Assembly (NCBI GenBank): GCA_006969385.1
Contig: CP030884.1
Location: forward strand, 2,356,001 to 2,420,000
Direction of reading: 5' to 3'
Source of the DNA: Planctomycetaceae bacterium
GTDB lineage: Bacteria; Planctomycetota; Phycisphaerae; UBA1845; UTPLA1
DNA length: 64,000 bases
The translations under genes were made by a program, and so were the position numbers. How positions within the stretch are numbered: the first letter of the stretch is position 1; each line of letters begins with the position of its first letter. The notes beneath the pieces were generated by a model. That model made no database searches, was not told the origin of the DNA, and worked only from the letters and a program-made list of their open reading frames with translations. This document shows positions 37,057 to 45,984 of this stretch, in pieces.

Positions 37057-38451
37057 ATGGAAAGTTTCGCCAACAAAAAAGTCGTGATCATGGGCCTGGG
37101 CCGCTTCGGCGGAGGCATTGGCGTCACGCGCTGGTTGGCGCAGCAAGGCGCGCGCGTCACGGTAACGGATCTCGCCGATGAAACCGCGTTGGCCGAGAGC
37201 GTGGAACGTATTGCAGACTTGCCTGTCGAGTTGTGTTTGGGCGGTCACGACGAAGCGCTGCTCGATGAATGTGCGCTGCTCGTTAAGAGCCCGGCAGTGG
37301 ATCGGCGCAACTCCGCTTTCTTCAATGCGGCCGTACAACGCGGCGTGCCGTGGTCGAGCGAGATGAATCTGTTCCTCGAACGCTGCCCGGCAAAGATCGT
37401 CGGCATTACCGGTTCGGCGGGTAAGAGCACGACTACGGGCATGGTCGCGGGGATTTTGGATACGGCGTCAACGACCGACGGTTGGGCGCATGGGCGCGTG
37501 TATGTCGGCGGCAACATCGGCGCGTCGCTGCTGCAAAAACTCGACGAGATGCGCTCCGATGATGTGGTTGTTTTGGAGCTATCCAGCTTCCAGTTGGAAG
37601 ATGTGCAGCCGTTGAATTTTCGGCCGAGTATCGGGCTGATTACCAACCTTCGTGAAAATCATCTCGATCGTCATGGCGATATGGCTGCGTATGCCGATGC
37701 GAAGGCGCAGTTGTTTCAATGCATGACGGGCGACGATGCCTTGTTGTTGCCGAGCGATTTTGATGAAGCGCGGATGCCGCAGGTGGCGACATGCCGTGCG
37801 GCACGGTGTACTTTTGGCATCGACGACGATGCTTGCATTCGCGTGACGGGTGCGAATGGCAGAGAACATACCATTGACGTGACGCTGGCGATCCCCGGTC
37901 GGCATAATCTGATGAATGCGGCCGGTGCTGCTGCCATCGCAGTACGGTTGGGTGTGGGCAAAGACGTCATCGCTAAAGCATTGCAGCGATTCACCGGCCT
38001 GCCGCATCGCTTGTCACTCGTCGCCGAGATTGACGGCGTGCGGTTTTACAACGACTCGAAAGCAACATCGCCCGCCGCCGCGATAACGTCGATCGCGGCC
38101 TTTGAATGCAAGCCCATCGTGATTGTCGGTGGCTCGGATAAGGGCGGCAGCTTTGCCGAGTTTGGTCAATTTTTGGCGCAGCACGCAAAGGCGGTTATTT
38201 GCATCGGTGCCACGGCTGCGAACATCGCGGAAAGTATCGTCGCGGCGACGAGCGACAATTCCACGGCGCACGTCTTGATGGCCGCGGACCTAGCGGGGGC
38301 CGTACAACTCGCCGCCAAATCGGCAGCGCCGGAAGACGTCGTCTTGCTCGCGCCGGGTTGCCCGAGTTACGACGCGTTCCAGAATTACGAACAGCGCGGC
38401 GACGCGTTTGCGGCGGCGGTGCACGCCTTAAACAACGCGCCGGTGTCGTAA
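37057..38451 (+). CDS. murD: UDP-N-acetylmuramoyl-L-alanine--D-glutamate ligase
   Basis: 464 residues (GTG 37054 also possible). MurD adds D-glutamate to UDP-MurNAc-Ala in the cytoplasm. Evidence: N-terminal Rossmann loop VVIMGLGRFGGGIGVTRWL, P-loop GITGSAGKSTTTGMV, VLELSSFQLED, NLRENHLDRHGDMAAYADAK, IPGRHNLMNAAGAAAIA, HRLSLVAEIDGVRFYNDSKAT and the C-terminal LLAPGCPSYDAFQNYEQRGDAF. It follows purD by 26 bases and is followed by a secreted peptidase-like gene overlapping its stop codon, so three genes may be co-transcribed. Its presence supports a peptidoglycan wall. Confidence 0.95.
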   Translation: MESFANKKVVIMGLGRFGGGIGVTRWLAQQGARVTVTDLADETALAESVERIADLPVELCLGGHDEALLDECALLVKSPAVDRRNSAFFNAAVQRGVPWSSEMNLFLERCPAKIVGITGSAGKSTTTGMVAGILDTASTTDGWAHGRVYVGGNIGASLLQKLDEMRSDDVVVLELSSFQLEDVQPLNFRPSIGLITNLRENHLDRHGDMAAYADAKAQLFQCMTGDDALLLPSDFDEARMPQVATCRAARCTFGIDDDACIRVTGANGREHTIDVTLAIPGRHNLMNAAGAAAIAVRLGVGKDVIAKALQRFTGLPHRLSLVAEIDGVRFYNDSKATSPAAAITSIAAFECKPIVIVGGSDKGGSFAEFGQFLAQHAKAVICIGATAANIAESIVAATSDNSTAHVLMAADLAGAVQLAAKSAAPEDVVLLAPGCPSYDAFQNYEQRGDAFAAAVHALNNAPVS

Positions 38452-39767
38452 TGGCCCTTCGGTCGTTGCATTCTGCGCTTGCTACCGCTCTCCTAACGCT
38501 AATTAGCCTGCCATTAGCGAACCATCGCGTCGAAGCGAGTGATTTCGCGTTGCGCGCCGATCCATCAATCCCCAAGAATATTGTGCGTGACGCACGGCGC
38601 GTGTTGGCGCTGACGCAACAGCAACTGGGCGATGCGTTTCCCGATTTGGCCAAAGCCGAAGCAGCGTCGGTCAAGCAAGTTTGCACGGTGCGGCTGTATC
38701 GTTCGCCGACGGCGTTTCGGTCTGCCGTTAGCAAACGCACGCGCGGTCGATTCGATCATAGCTTTGCCTTTGCCGACTACGCTGCTGCCACGGGGCACGT
38801 GGCGTTGCAACCGTATCTGTCGGATGAGGCGCTTGCGATAGTCGGCGTGCCCGTGTTGACGCGTTATCAAATCGCACATGAAGCGACGCACCTTTGGCTG
38901 GCGATGCGGGCGCGGGAATATCTCGACGCCGACGATTGGATACGCGAAGGTTTGGCTACCTGGATCGCCGGCAAGGTCGTGACGACTGGGGGCTGGATCT
39001 CGTCGTTTGAAGCAGATCCGTTTGCGGCGACGCGGTTGCGCCGAGTGCAACGGTTGTATCTGGGCCGCACGCGAACCTTTACACCTTGCGATGCGTCGTG
39101 GTACGACGCACTCGGTTCGCCCGATCGTTACGCGTTGGCATGGTGTTGGACGCGCTTCCTGATCGAAGCAGCCAACATAAAGCCCCAGGAATTGTGGTCG
39201 CGCGCTGCGCGTGCCAAGTTTGAATCATCGGCGCTGCGTTCGCAGTTTAAAGACGATTGTTTGGCCCATCGTTTCGCGTGGTATGAGACAGGCCGCGCGC
39301 TTCAATGGCACGATGGCGTCGGTTATCAATGTGCGTTTGACGAAAGCGCCGCGACGGCCTGGCGCGCGGGGCAGCGCTGGCCGATGGGGGAGGCGCTAAG
39401 CGGCACGTTGACGATTCTGGCCAACCCCGGCAACGAGGCGCGCGTGTTGCTTGCCAAAGCGGCGGATGGGCACGTTGTTGTTTCGTTTCAGCCGAAGGGC
39501 GGCGTGCAATTGCTTTGGCAACGAAGCGCCTACGAGCCTGCGACGGTCTTGGCGCGCTCCAATGACGTACGCTTGAAGCAGGGCCAACCCTACGATTTTC
39601 AGATTCGCTATCGTCGCGGCGAGGTGAGCGTCAGCATCGATAATCAGCGCGTATTGAGGGCACCACTCAACGCCAAGCAGCCCGGTGATGGTTGGGGATT
39701 GGGTGCGGGAGCCGGGGTGGCGGTGCGATGGTCCAACATCCGATTAACGGCGGCCGGCCGTCCGTAA
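38451..39767 (+). CDS. Secreted gluzincin-like metallopeptidase with C-terminal beta-sandwich
   Basis: 438 residues from the ATG at 38451, which shares a base with the murD stop (TAATG). An earlier in-frame start inside murD is rejected because a signal peptide begins here (LHSALATALLTLISLPLANH). The zinc motif HEATH (His-143, Glu-144, His-147) and the downstream ligand Glu-166 in REGLATWIAG match gluzincins of the peptidase MA-like group. Residues from about 320 form a beta-sandwich (GTLTILANPGNEARVLLAK, SVSIDNQRVLRAPL) like concanavalin-fold sugar-binding domains. It probably acts in the periplasm or outside. Coupling to murD hints at wall work, but this is inference. Confidence 0.78.
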   Translation: MALRSLHSALATALLTLISLPLANHRVEASDFALRADPSIPKNIVRDARRVLALTQQQLGDAFPDLAKAEAASVKQVCTVRLYRSPTAFRSAVSKRTRGRFDHSFAFADYAAATGHVALQPYLSDEALAIVGVPVLTRYQIAHEATHLWLAMRAREYLDADDWIREGLATWIAGKVVTTGGWISSFEADPFAATRLRRVQRLYLGRTRTFTPCDASWYDALGSPDRYALAWCWTRFLIEAANIKPQELWSRAARAKFESSALRSQFKDDCLAHRFAWYETGRALQWHDGVGYQCAFDESAATAWRAGQRWPMGEALSGTLTILANPGNEARVLLAKAADGHVVVSFQPKGGVQLLWQRSAYEPATVLARSNDVRLKQGQPYDFQIRYRRGEVSVSIDNQRVLRAPLNAKQPGDGWGLGAGAGVAVRWSNIRLTAAGRP

Positions 39768-39815
39768 ACCGTCGGGATTTGCAATTCCGGCGCACCTTCC
39801 TTCATATAACGAGGT

Positions 39816-41168
39816 ATGACGCGTACCTCTCGAAGCCGGTTTCGACGCATCGTCACCACCGTGGTGATATCGACGTTTGGTTTGATAACCGCCGCCTATG
39901 CCGATGACGACGCAGCCACCATCGTCGAGCGCGGCCGCGCCAAAGTGGTAGCGCGCGGCTTTCCACCGGCGCATGTCGATGCGTTTGCCAAAGCAACCGA
40001 CGGCATCGCCGCGCTTTACGTGACGTCACTCGGTCTCGATATGCCCGAAGTCGTCACGCTGAATGCGCAACTTGATTCGGACACTGCCCCCGCGCTGTGG
40101 ATCGGTGACGAGCAAACCATCGAATTGCGTTTGCAGTGGCAGCGGCATCTGGAACGACCGAATCGTAGCCGCGTCTATGTGCTATATGGCATCGGATATC
40201 GGCTGGCCGAGATGGCGATTGAGCGCACGTTGGGCAAGGCACCTTGGTTGACCGACGAAGCGCATCGCGGCTTGGCTCATTATCTTTCTTGCGTGGCGCT
40301 GGAACGCTTGTACGTCGTGCACGGTAAGTCGCTCTGGCCCGATGAATACAACTACGCCGACGACGGTATTCGCGAATTAAAAGAGCGCATGGAGCGCAGC
40401 AACGAGTCCAAAATTATCGTAGCGTGCGCCGCTTGGCACGAATGGGTGCAGGAATATGGCGGTCCGGAGTTGGGGGCGTTGCTCAAGCGCTGGAACAACG
40501 CCGCGCCCGATGCGCTGCGACCGAAGGATGCGTTGAGCTACGCCACCACGCGCGGCACCAAAGATTCCTACGACAAGTCGAAACGCAATCGCTGGTTTCG
40601 CACGTTCTCGGATGAGTATATCAAGTCGGCCATTCGCAACGATGTGACCATCAGCGCCAAACGGCGCGGCCGCCTGATGCGCGACCAGCGCGTATTGAAA
40701 TACGACGACGACGAGCCGAACGAGCCAGTCTTGCTCGCGCGCGGCGAACACATTATTACGTTCAAGGCACCGCCGGATCGGTGGTACCTGACGGAGATAC
40801 ATTTCTACGCCGAACGCTACGGGCAGATTCTGACGAAGGCTAAAGATTTCACGATTACGCTGCGCGACGAGAAATTTAAGAAGGTGTATAGCTGGGATAA
40901 GCCGTACGGCCTGATTCGCGGGCGCGATCCGCAGTGGTATAAAATTCGCCTCGACCCGGTGCCGGTGAGCAGCGCGTTTGCAATAACGATCGAGTTCGAG
41001 TCGCGGCGCAACGCGGGCGTTCGGTTGTTTAAAGATACGTCGAGCAAGGGCAACTCCGCAGCCGGCAGCGCGCGACGGGGGATTCAACCGGTGGCCGATG
41101 GGGATTGGATGATTCGAGCCGAGATCGATCGCGTGAAGGATGACAATCCGTTGATTTGGCGACCGTGA
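39816..41168 (+). CDS. Secreted hypothetical protein, possible inactive relative of the preceding peptidase
   Basis: 450 residues. A signal peptide (IVTTVVISTFGLITAAYA) is followed by an alpha-helical domain of about 220 residues. It runs parallel to the neighbour's peptidase domain in order and length: a helix where the zinc motif should be reads YGIGYRLAEMAI, without HExxH, and TDEAHRGLAHYLSC stands where the neighbour has REGLATWIAG. The C-terminal half is beta-rich (VYSWDKPYGLIRGRDPQWYK, FAITIEFESRRNAGVRLFKD), resembling a carbohydrate-binding or jelly-roll domain. 48 bases downstream of the peptidase gene. Relationship inferred from layout only. Confidence 0.65.
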   Translation: MTRTSRSRFRRIVTTVVISTFGLITAAYADDDAATIVERGRAKVVARGFPPAHVDAFAKATDGIAALYVTSLGLDMPEVVTLNAQLDSDTAPALWIGDEQTIELRLQWQRHLERPNRSRVYVLYGIGYRLAEMAIERTLGKAPWLTDEAHRGLAHYLSCVALERLYVVHGKSLWPDEYNYADDGIRELKERMERSNESKIIVACAAWHEWVQEYGGPELGALLKRWNNAAPDALRPKDALSYATTRGTKDSYDKSKRNRWFRTFSDEYIKSAIRNDVTISAKRRGRLMRDQRVLKYDDDEPNEPVLLARGEHIITFKAPPDRWYLTEIHFYAERYGQILTKAKDFTITLRDEKFKKVYSWDKPYGLIRGRDPQWYKIRLDPVPVSSAFAITIEFESRRNAGVRLFKDTSSKGNSAAGSARRGIQPVADGDWMIRAEIDRVKDDNPLIWRP

Positions 41169-41219
41169 GAGTGTTTTCGATATTGGCGAACGATGGGGCG
41201 TTCGGCAACCCTCCCCTAA

Positions 41220-41240
41220 CCCCTCCCTGCAAGGGAGGGG
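41220..41240. repeat. Short inverted repeat between convergent genes
   Basis: cccctccct, three bases, agggagggg: a perfect 9-bp hairpin in a C-rich context (ccctcccctaacccc). It sits about 50 bases after one gene and 68 before the end of convergent pilT. No clean T-run; possibly a dispersed repeat or a two-way terminator. Confidence 0.5.
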
Positions 41241-41307
41241 GACAGATTTTCAATCGTTCGCGCTTATTAAACGCCGCTACGACGTTAGCATGTCTTTCAA
41301 CATCCCA

Positions 41308-42444
41308 TCAATGATTCTGCATTTCCTCCACAAACGCCAGTGGATTGTTCGCCCACTTCTCCGCTTCCATCGGCGTGACGATTCCTTTGCGCACGAGTTG
41401 GGCCAGCGATTTTTCCATCGTCACCATGCGTTCTTCCGGAATATTCTTGGTGCGCGTTTGCAACTGGGAGTAAAGCTGTTCCAGCTTGTTTAAGCGGATG
41501 AGATTGGAGACGGAATAGATGTTATTTAGAACCTCCATCGCGACTACGCGGCCTTCGCCGCCGGCGCGGGGGATGAGCTTTTGCGAAATGATATGGCTGA
41601 GCCCTAACGACAACTGGCTCGACACTTCATCCTGTTGGTTAACGGGGAACATATCCAACACGCGCGTGACCGACCCGCGCACATCGCGCGTGTGCAGCGT
41701 CGAGAACACCAGGTGCCCCGTTTCCGCCGCCGTTAACGTCCACCGCGCTGATTCGCGGTCGCGCATCTCACCCACGAAGATCACATCGGGGTCTTCGCGC
41801 AAACAATCGCGCAGGCCGCGCTCGAACGACGGCACATCGCGACCGACTTCGCGCTGGCTGATCAGCGCCGTCTTGCTCTTCAGGCGATATTCGACCGGGT
41901 CTTCGAGCGTGATGATGCGGCAAGCGCGCGTGGCGGCGATATGATCGAGCATGGCCGCGATCGTCGTACTCTTACCCGCGCCCGTCATGCCCGTCACCAG
42001 CACCAATCCTTGCTGCTTGCGCACGATGTCGCGCCACACCTCGTTCGGAAAACCCACCTGTTCGATAGGCGGTGGTGAGGTTTGCAGTGCGCGAATCGCA
42101 ATCGCCAAGCCGTTGGTATCGTGAAAGCAGTTCATGCGAAACTGCGTCGCGTCCGTAAAGCATGAGCTATCGACGCTGCGCTGTTTGATCAGTTGTTCAT
42201 ATTCGCGCTCGGCGAGCAGGCACCGCGCGAACGATTCCATCGTCATGGCGTCGACGGGCGGACCCTTCATTTTTTGCAAGTTGCCATCGACGCGATAGAT
42301 CGGCGGGCTGCCGACCTTCAGGTGCAAGTCGGACACGCGCATCGAGCCCATCTGACCGAAGTAATCGAGCAAGTCGAGAATGCTGAGCTTACGATCTTCG
42401 TCGAGGAGATATACCGGCGTGTTGAGGTCGAGTTTTTCATTCAT
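41308..42444 (-). CDS. pilT: Twitching motility retraction ATPase PilT
   Basis: 378 residues from the ATG at 42444; a longer frame upstream to 42753 is not protein-like. PilT hexamers depolymerise the pilus for retraction. Visible: N-terminal PAS-like domain with SDLHLKVGSPPIYRVDG, Walker A GMTGAGKSTT, Asp box EDPVEYRL, Walker B DPDVIFVGEMRD, and His box STLHTRDVRGSV. QLSLGLSHIISQKLIPR and AMEVLNNIYSVSNLIR follow. The C-terminal AGLIRE-type element reads VSNLIRLNK, so it differs from canonical PilT and could be a PilU-like paralogue. It follows the zinc-ribbon membrane protein gene by 38 bases. Together with the pilus cluster it implies dynamic pili. Confidence 0.93.
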   Translation of the reverse strand: MNEKLDLNTPVYLLDEDRKLSILDLLDYFGQMGSMRVSDLHLKVGSPPIYRVDGNLQKMKGPPVDAMTMESFARCLLAEREYEQLIKQRSVDSSCFTDATQFRMNCFHDTNGLAIAIRALQTSPPPIEQVGFPNEVWRDIVRKQQGLVLVTGMTGAGKSTTIAAMLDHIAATRACRIITLEDPVEYRLKSKTALISQREVGRDVPSFERGLRDCLREDPDVIFVGEMRDRESARWTLTAAETGHLVFSTLHTRDVRGSVTRVLDMFPVNQQDEVSSQLSLGLSHIISQKLIPRAGGEGRVVAMEVLNNIYSVSNLIRLNKLEQLYSQLQTRTKNIPEERMVTMEKSLAQLVRKGIVTPMEAEKWANNPLAFVEEMQNH

Positions 42445-42482
42445 GGCGAGCCGTTCGTTAGACGGGGGAAGTGGCGGCGGGT

Positions 42483-42785
42483 TTAGGTTTGTGAAGTTGT
42501 ATCGAAACACGCCACGCAAATGCAACCTTGCGACGTATGGTATCCGTTGGCGACGGCGTCGCCGCAGCGTCGACAGATGCCGCTGCCTTGCGGCGGCTTG
42601 CGTTGACCGTCGGGACCGATGCGTTGGGCCTGAAACTCGGCGAAGGATCGATTCTGGGCGCGGGTCGTGAGCCACGCGCGCGTCGACGTGTAAAGCACCA
42701 GCATGCCCACCGTGGCGAACAACAACAGTGTGAGTATGCCGATCAGTAGCCACATGTTGAGGCCGAACATTTGAAGTTGCGACAT
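42483..42785 (-). CDS. Small membrane protein with zinc-ribbon-like tail, upstream of pilT
   Basis: 100 residues. One long membrane helix (MWLLIGILTLLLFATVGMLVL) is followed by a basic linker and a cytoplasmic tail with CRRC, 14 residues, then CICVAC, a plausible zinc site. The ATG at 42785 has AGGAG ten bases upstream. 38 bases separate it from pilT on the same strand, so the pair is likely an operon. No family recognised; a regulator or membrane adaptor of the retraction motor is a guess from position. Confidence 0.7.
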   Translation of the reverse strand: MSQLQMFGLNMWLLIGILTLLLFATVGMLVLYTSTRAWLTTRAQNRSFAEFQAQRIGPDGQRKPPQGSGICRRCGDAVANGYHTSQGCICVACFDTTSQT

Positions 42786-42898
42786 GTGACCGGTGCTCCT
42801 AAATCGACGCGGCGGGTCGTTTTATCATAGACGCAGAACCGCGAAATCCGGCAGATTTTGCCGATCGCGGGCGAAGCGATCTGAACCCGGGAGATCGG

Positions 42899-43012
42899 AT
42901 GCTAACGCCTTACCGTCCAGAGAGTTGGACGCATTTGGGGGCCGTTGGTTCCCGCGCTGAGGCGATTGTCGAAGCGGTGAGGATTCTGCCGTTAAATGTA
43001 TTTAAACAATGA
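42899..43012 (+). CDS. Possible 37-residue small protein
   Basis: Inside a 450-base intergenic region. The ATG at 42899 has GGGAG six bases upstream, and the product (MLTPYRPESWTHLGAVGSRA, then EAIVEAVRILPLNVFKQ) reads like protein. No known relative. The rest of 42786-43238 shows no feature except the ribosome site GGGAGG of the next gene. Confidence 0.35.
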   Translation: MLTPYRPESWTHLGAVGSRAEAIVEAVRILPLNVFKQ

Positions 43013-43238
43013 GCTTACGGTCGGATACGCGCAAAGGTGTGTGCCAGCATGCAGCTGCATCCGTGTCGGCATAACGACGCACAAGGGTCGATTCTAGTAG
43101 ATACGTTTCGTCGAACCGGCAACGGGGTGAACCGTACTGCAGGCGGACAATTGGGGCGGTCCTAAAATCGCGCGGGAGTGGGATTGCCCGCCTGAACGTT
43201 CCATCGCACCAGCATAACCGGCACAGGGAGGAAACTCG

Positions 43239-44696
43239 GTGAATCGATGCGCGCTTTTAGCTACCTTTTTGCAACTCATCATCGTGCTGGGGCCGGCGCG
43301 AACCGTAACTGCACAAATCTACGTCGCGCCCCAGGCGCTGGCGCCGGACGAACTCACGCGCGTGCGCGTGTCGGTCAAGATCATCACCGACGCCGACGGT
43401 CGTCGGCCGACGGCGGGCTTCTATCATACCGACGCTCAGATACAGGCCGCGATAACCGATGCGAACCTGGCGTTGGAAAACGTCGGTGCCGACTGGCGCT
43501 TGGAACTGTCTGAGATTCGCGAAGCGCGCGGGCTATCCGAATGGTACGGCGCGATGAACTGCGAAGATAAGAACACATTCGAAAATCGCGCCAAGAGCGA
43601 TCCGGCGCGCTACCTGTATCGCAACAACGCGATCAATATCTACATCTTCCAAGCGCTCGTCGGATGCGGCGGCTACTGTTCGCTACCGAGCTTGGGCGAA
43701 GACGTCATCATCGTGAACAATCGCGACGGCATCTTGAACTGGGGCTTGGGCTGGTTACACGAGATCGGCCACTACTTCGGTTTGTTGCATACGTATCAAT
43801 GTTCCGATCTGCCGTGCGATAGCGATCCGAATGTATGCACCGGCGCGGGCAGCGAGCAACGCCGCTGTCCCGATGTTTGCCCCGATACCAACAATCTCAT
43901 GGGGGCATCTGAAGAACTGACGGTTTACAACGTCGGACTTTCGCGCTGCCAGTTGGAAGAAATGTCGCGCGCGATGGATGCTGATAATGGCGTGCGTCGG
44001 AGTGTCGTGCAACGACCGGTGACGGTGGCTAACGAAGCCCCAATCATCGGTGGCTGCGCCGATGACGGGGATCGGTTGAATGTGACGGGCACCGGTGGTG
44101 GAACGGCAGGGGCCGCGATTGGCGTGACCGGATCGAATGGGAATGGTGATCCGCGCGACGATGCGGAAGGCGCGTTGGGATTGGGCGACCCCGACGCGGA
44201 CCCGCGCGACGGCGGCTGCGCCGAAGCCGAGGATGTCGTCGCGCCGGAAGTGCTACGCATCGACGAGCGCAGTCACGCCACGACGGGGCAGGTGCTCGGG
44301 TTCTCCATTTTGTTTAGCGAGCCGATCGACGCCGTGCAGGTGCAAAACGGCACGGACTTGCAAGTGCTATACGGCCAACAGCGCGTTGCCGGATCGATTC
44401 GTTGGCAATCCGAAAATAAAGAATTGGTTTGGACGTCGGCCCAAGCATTGCCGCCGGGGAGCTATTCCATTTGGCTGGCGGGGATGGATGGGAGCGACTT
44501 TCGCGATCCCGCCGGCAATGTGTTGGTGACGAATTTGGAAGGCTTCTTCACGGTGCCGTTTGAGTTGGATCAGACGGGCGCGTTGGCGGTGCCGGCTGCG
44601 GCTGCATGCGGAACGGGTGTATTGTTTCCCGGCGTCGTCAGTTTGTTGATGACGCGGCGTGCGCGGCGCCGTCGGCGGGCGTCGTCGGTGTGTTAG
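43239..44696 (+). CDS. Secreted pappalysin-like metalloprotease with C-terminal sorting-type tail
   Basis: 485 residues from GTG 43239 (GGGAGG seven bases upstream). A signal peptide (LLATFLQLIIVLGPARTVTA) precedes a metzincin domain: HEIGHYFGLLH (His-174, Glu-175, His-178, His-184) and the Met-turn NNLMGAS, as in the M43 pappalysin family. Cys pairs in the DLPCDSDPNVC stretch fit disulfides near the active site. A low-complexity Gly/Asp linker and an Ig-like beta domain (VVAPEVLRIDERSHATTGQV onward) follow. The end has a Cys, a short hydrophobic segment (CGTGVLFPGVVSLLM) and an Arg-rich tail, the plan of PEP-CTERM/MYXO-CTERM-type sorting signals. The last 59 bases overlap the convergent gene. 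Confidence 0.88.
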   Translation: MNRCALLATFLQLIIVLGPARTVTAQIYVAPQALAPDELTRVRVSVKIITDADGRRPTAGFYHTDAQIQAAITDANLALENVGADWRLELSEIREARGLSEWYGAMNCEDKNTFENRAKSDPARYLYRNNAINIYIFQALVGCGGYCSLPSLGEDVIIVNNRDGILNWGLGWLHEIGHYFGLLHTYQCSDLPCDSDPNVCTGAGSEQRRCPDVCPDTNNLMGASEELTVYNVGLSRCQLEEMSRAMDADNGVRRSVVQRPVTVANEAPIIGGCADDGDRLNVTGTGGGTAGAAIGVTGSNGNGDPRDDAEGALGLGDPDADPRDGGCAEAEDVVAPEVLRIDERSHATTGQVLGFSILFSEPIDAVQVQNGTDLQVLYGQQRVAGSIRWQSENKELVWTSAQALPPGSYSIWLAGMDGSDFRDPAGNVLVTNLEGFFTVPFELDQTGALAVPAAAACGTGVLFPGVVSLLMTRRARRRRRASSVC

Positions 44697-45939
44697 TACC
44701 ACCGTCAGGCTGATCGTCAAAAATATGTTCGTCAACGGCGGCCGTGGGATCGAGCATGGCTTCCTGATCTTCGGCGCTCAGCGTTGGCCGTTCGAGACCG
44801 AGCCACGGCGCGATCACACCCGGTAACGACCAAAACACTTGCACCAACCGCGCACTAATCGTTAGCACGATCATCGCGGATTCCATACACCAACCGCCCT
44901 CGACCAGAATCTTATAGAACACCGCTTCGAGTTGGCCGAAGCCTTGCACGCTGATCGGAATGGCCGCGAAGAGCGAGCCGACGACGGTGGCGATGAGCGT
45001 GGCGAGGTACAACTCACCCTGCGTTTGTTCGCCCGTTGGCACGATACCGAAGCAACGCGCGAGGCAATAGACTGTGGTCACGAAGCAGAAGTGACTGATC
45101 GCCGTGCCGATCAGCGCGACCAACGCCTTACCCGCATGATTGCGCAGGTTGAATGCCGTTTGGTCGATGCGGCGAATCTTGTCGGACATCGGCAGCTTGT
45201 CGAGAATCCGATCGTAGCGAACCAGCTCCCGCACGCGCTTCGACGCGAACGCCATTCCGCCAATGACCAACGCGAGCAGCAAATAGCCGACGATCGTACC
45301 GAAGTCGCCAACGATATTGGTATGCCGTGCGGCGAAGACCGTGATGGCGGCAATCATGAGAAAGCTAACCAAGCCGAAGACGCGGTCGAGCACCACGATG
45401 GTGACGCCTTCCGCGCGCTTGTGCGTTTTCTTGGCGATGTGATACGCCTTATAGATATCGCCGCCGGTGGTGCCGGGGAGCGTAAAGTTGAAGAAGTTAC
45501 CGGCAAACGTCAGCAACAGGGCGTCGCGATAGGTCATCGAAATGTCTTGCGTCGATAACAGCAAACGCAAGCGCCATGCGATAATGAACGGAACCGGCGC
45601 GAAGACGGCGAGCGCTCCCAATCCCCACGTGCTGTCGGCGCGGGAAATAATCGACTTCAGGCCCGGCTGATAGGCGCGCTGTCCTTTTTCCAGGGCTTCG
45701 TCTGGCGCAAGGTCGTTCATCGTGACGTTGCGGAGTTCGCCCGAGGTTTCGTGTTGAATTTGAATGACACGCTGGTCGCCGTCGGCACTTTCGCTTTGCA
45801 CGATCCAAACGTCGGCGGGATTATCCGCCAAGCGCACGCGATCATTGAGCGTGACGATCCCTGCAAAAAACCAGATGGCCAGCGCACAGACGCCGAACTT
45901 GATGCCGTTCAGCAACCATTTTTTGGCTTTTGCGGTCAA
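44638..45939 (-). CDS. Flippase-like integral membrane protein (LPG synthase TM / YbhN family)
   Basis: 433 residues with about eight membrane helices. The family core is seen: ITRADSTWG-like lead-in, FAPVPFIIAWRLRLLL, DALLLTFAGNFFNFTLPGTTGGDIYKAY (family signature around the GTTGGD turn), VVLDRVFGLVSFLMIAA and AIPISVQGFGQLEAVFYKIL. Members are lipid or polyprenyl-glycan flippases, or the transmembrane part of lysylphosphatidylglycerol synthase; the synthase catalytic domain is absent here. A soluble domain of about 70 residues sits between the first helices. The C-terminus is disordered. The next gene upstream on the same strand ends 45 bases away, so co-transcription is likely. Confidence 0.85.
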   Translation of the reverse strand: MTAKAKKWLLNGIKFGVCALAIWFFAGIVTLNDRVRLADNPADVWIVQSESADGDQRVIQIQHETSGELRNVTMNDLAPDEALEKGQRAYQPGLKSIISRADSTWGLGALAVFAPVPFIIAWRLRLLLSTQDISMTYRDALLLTFAGNFFNFTLPGTTGGDIYKAYHIAKKTHKRAEGVTIVVLDRVFGLVSFLMIAAITVFAARHTNIVGDFGTIVGYLLLALVIGGMAFASKRVRELVRYDRILDKLPMSDKIRRIDQTAFNLRNHAGKALVALIGTAISHFCFVTTVYCLARCFGIVPTGEQTQGELYLATLIATVVGSLFAAIPISVQGFGQLEAVFYKILVEGGWCMESAMIVLTISARLVQVFWSLPGVIAPWLGLERPTLSAEDQEAMLDPTAAVDEHIFDDQPDGGTNTPTTPADGAAHAASSTN

Positions 45940-45984
45940 ACGCTATTCTCCCATGGCCGCTGTCGTTCGTTTCACAGCGTCGCG

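Noticed and set aside
38199-38450. N-terminal extension of the peptidase into murD
   Set aside because: The extension is Arg/Gly-rich shadow sequence; the signal peptide begins at the ATG overlapping the murD stop.
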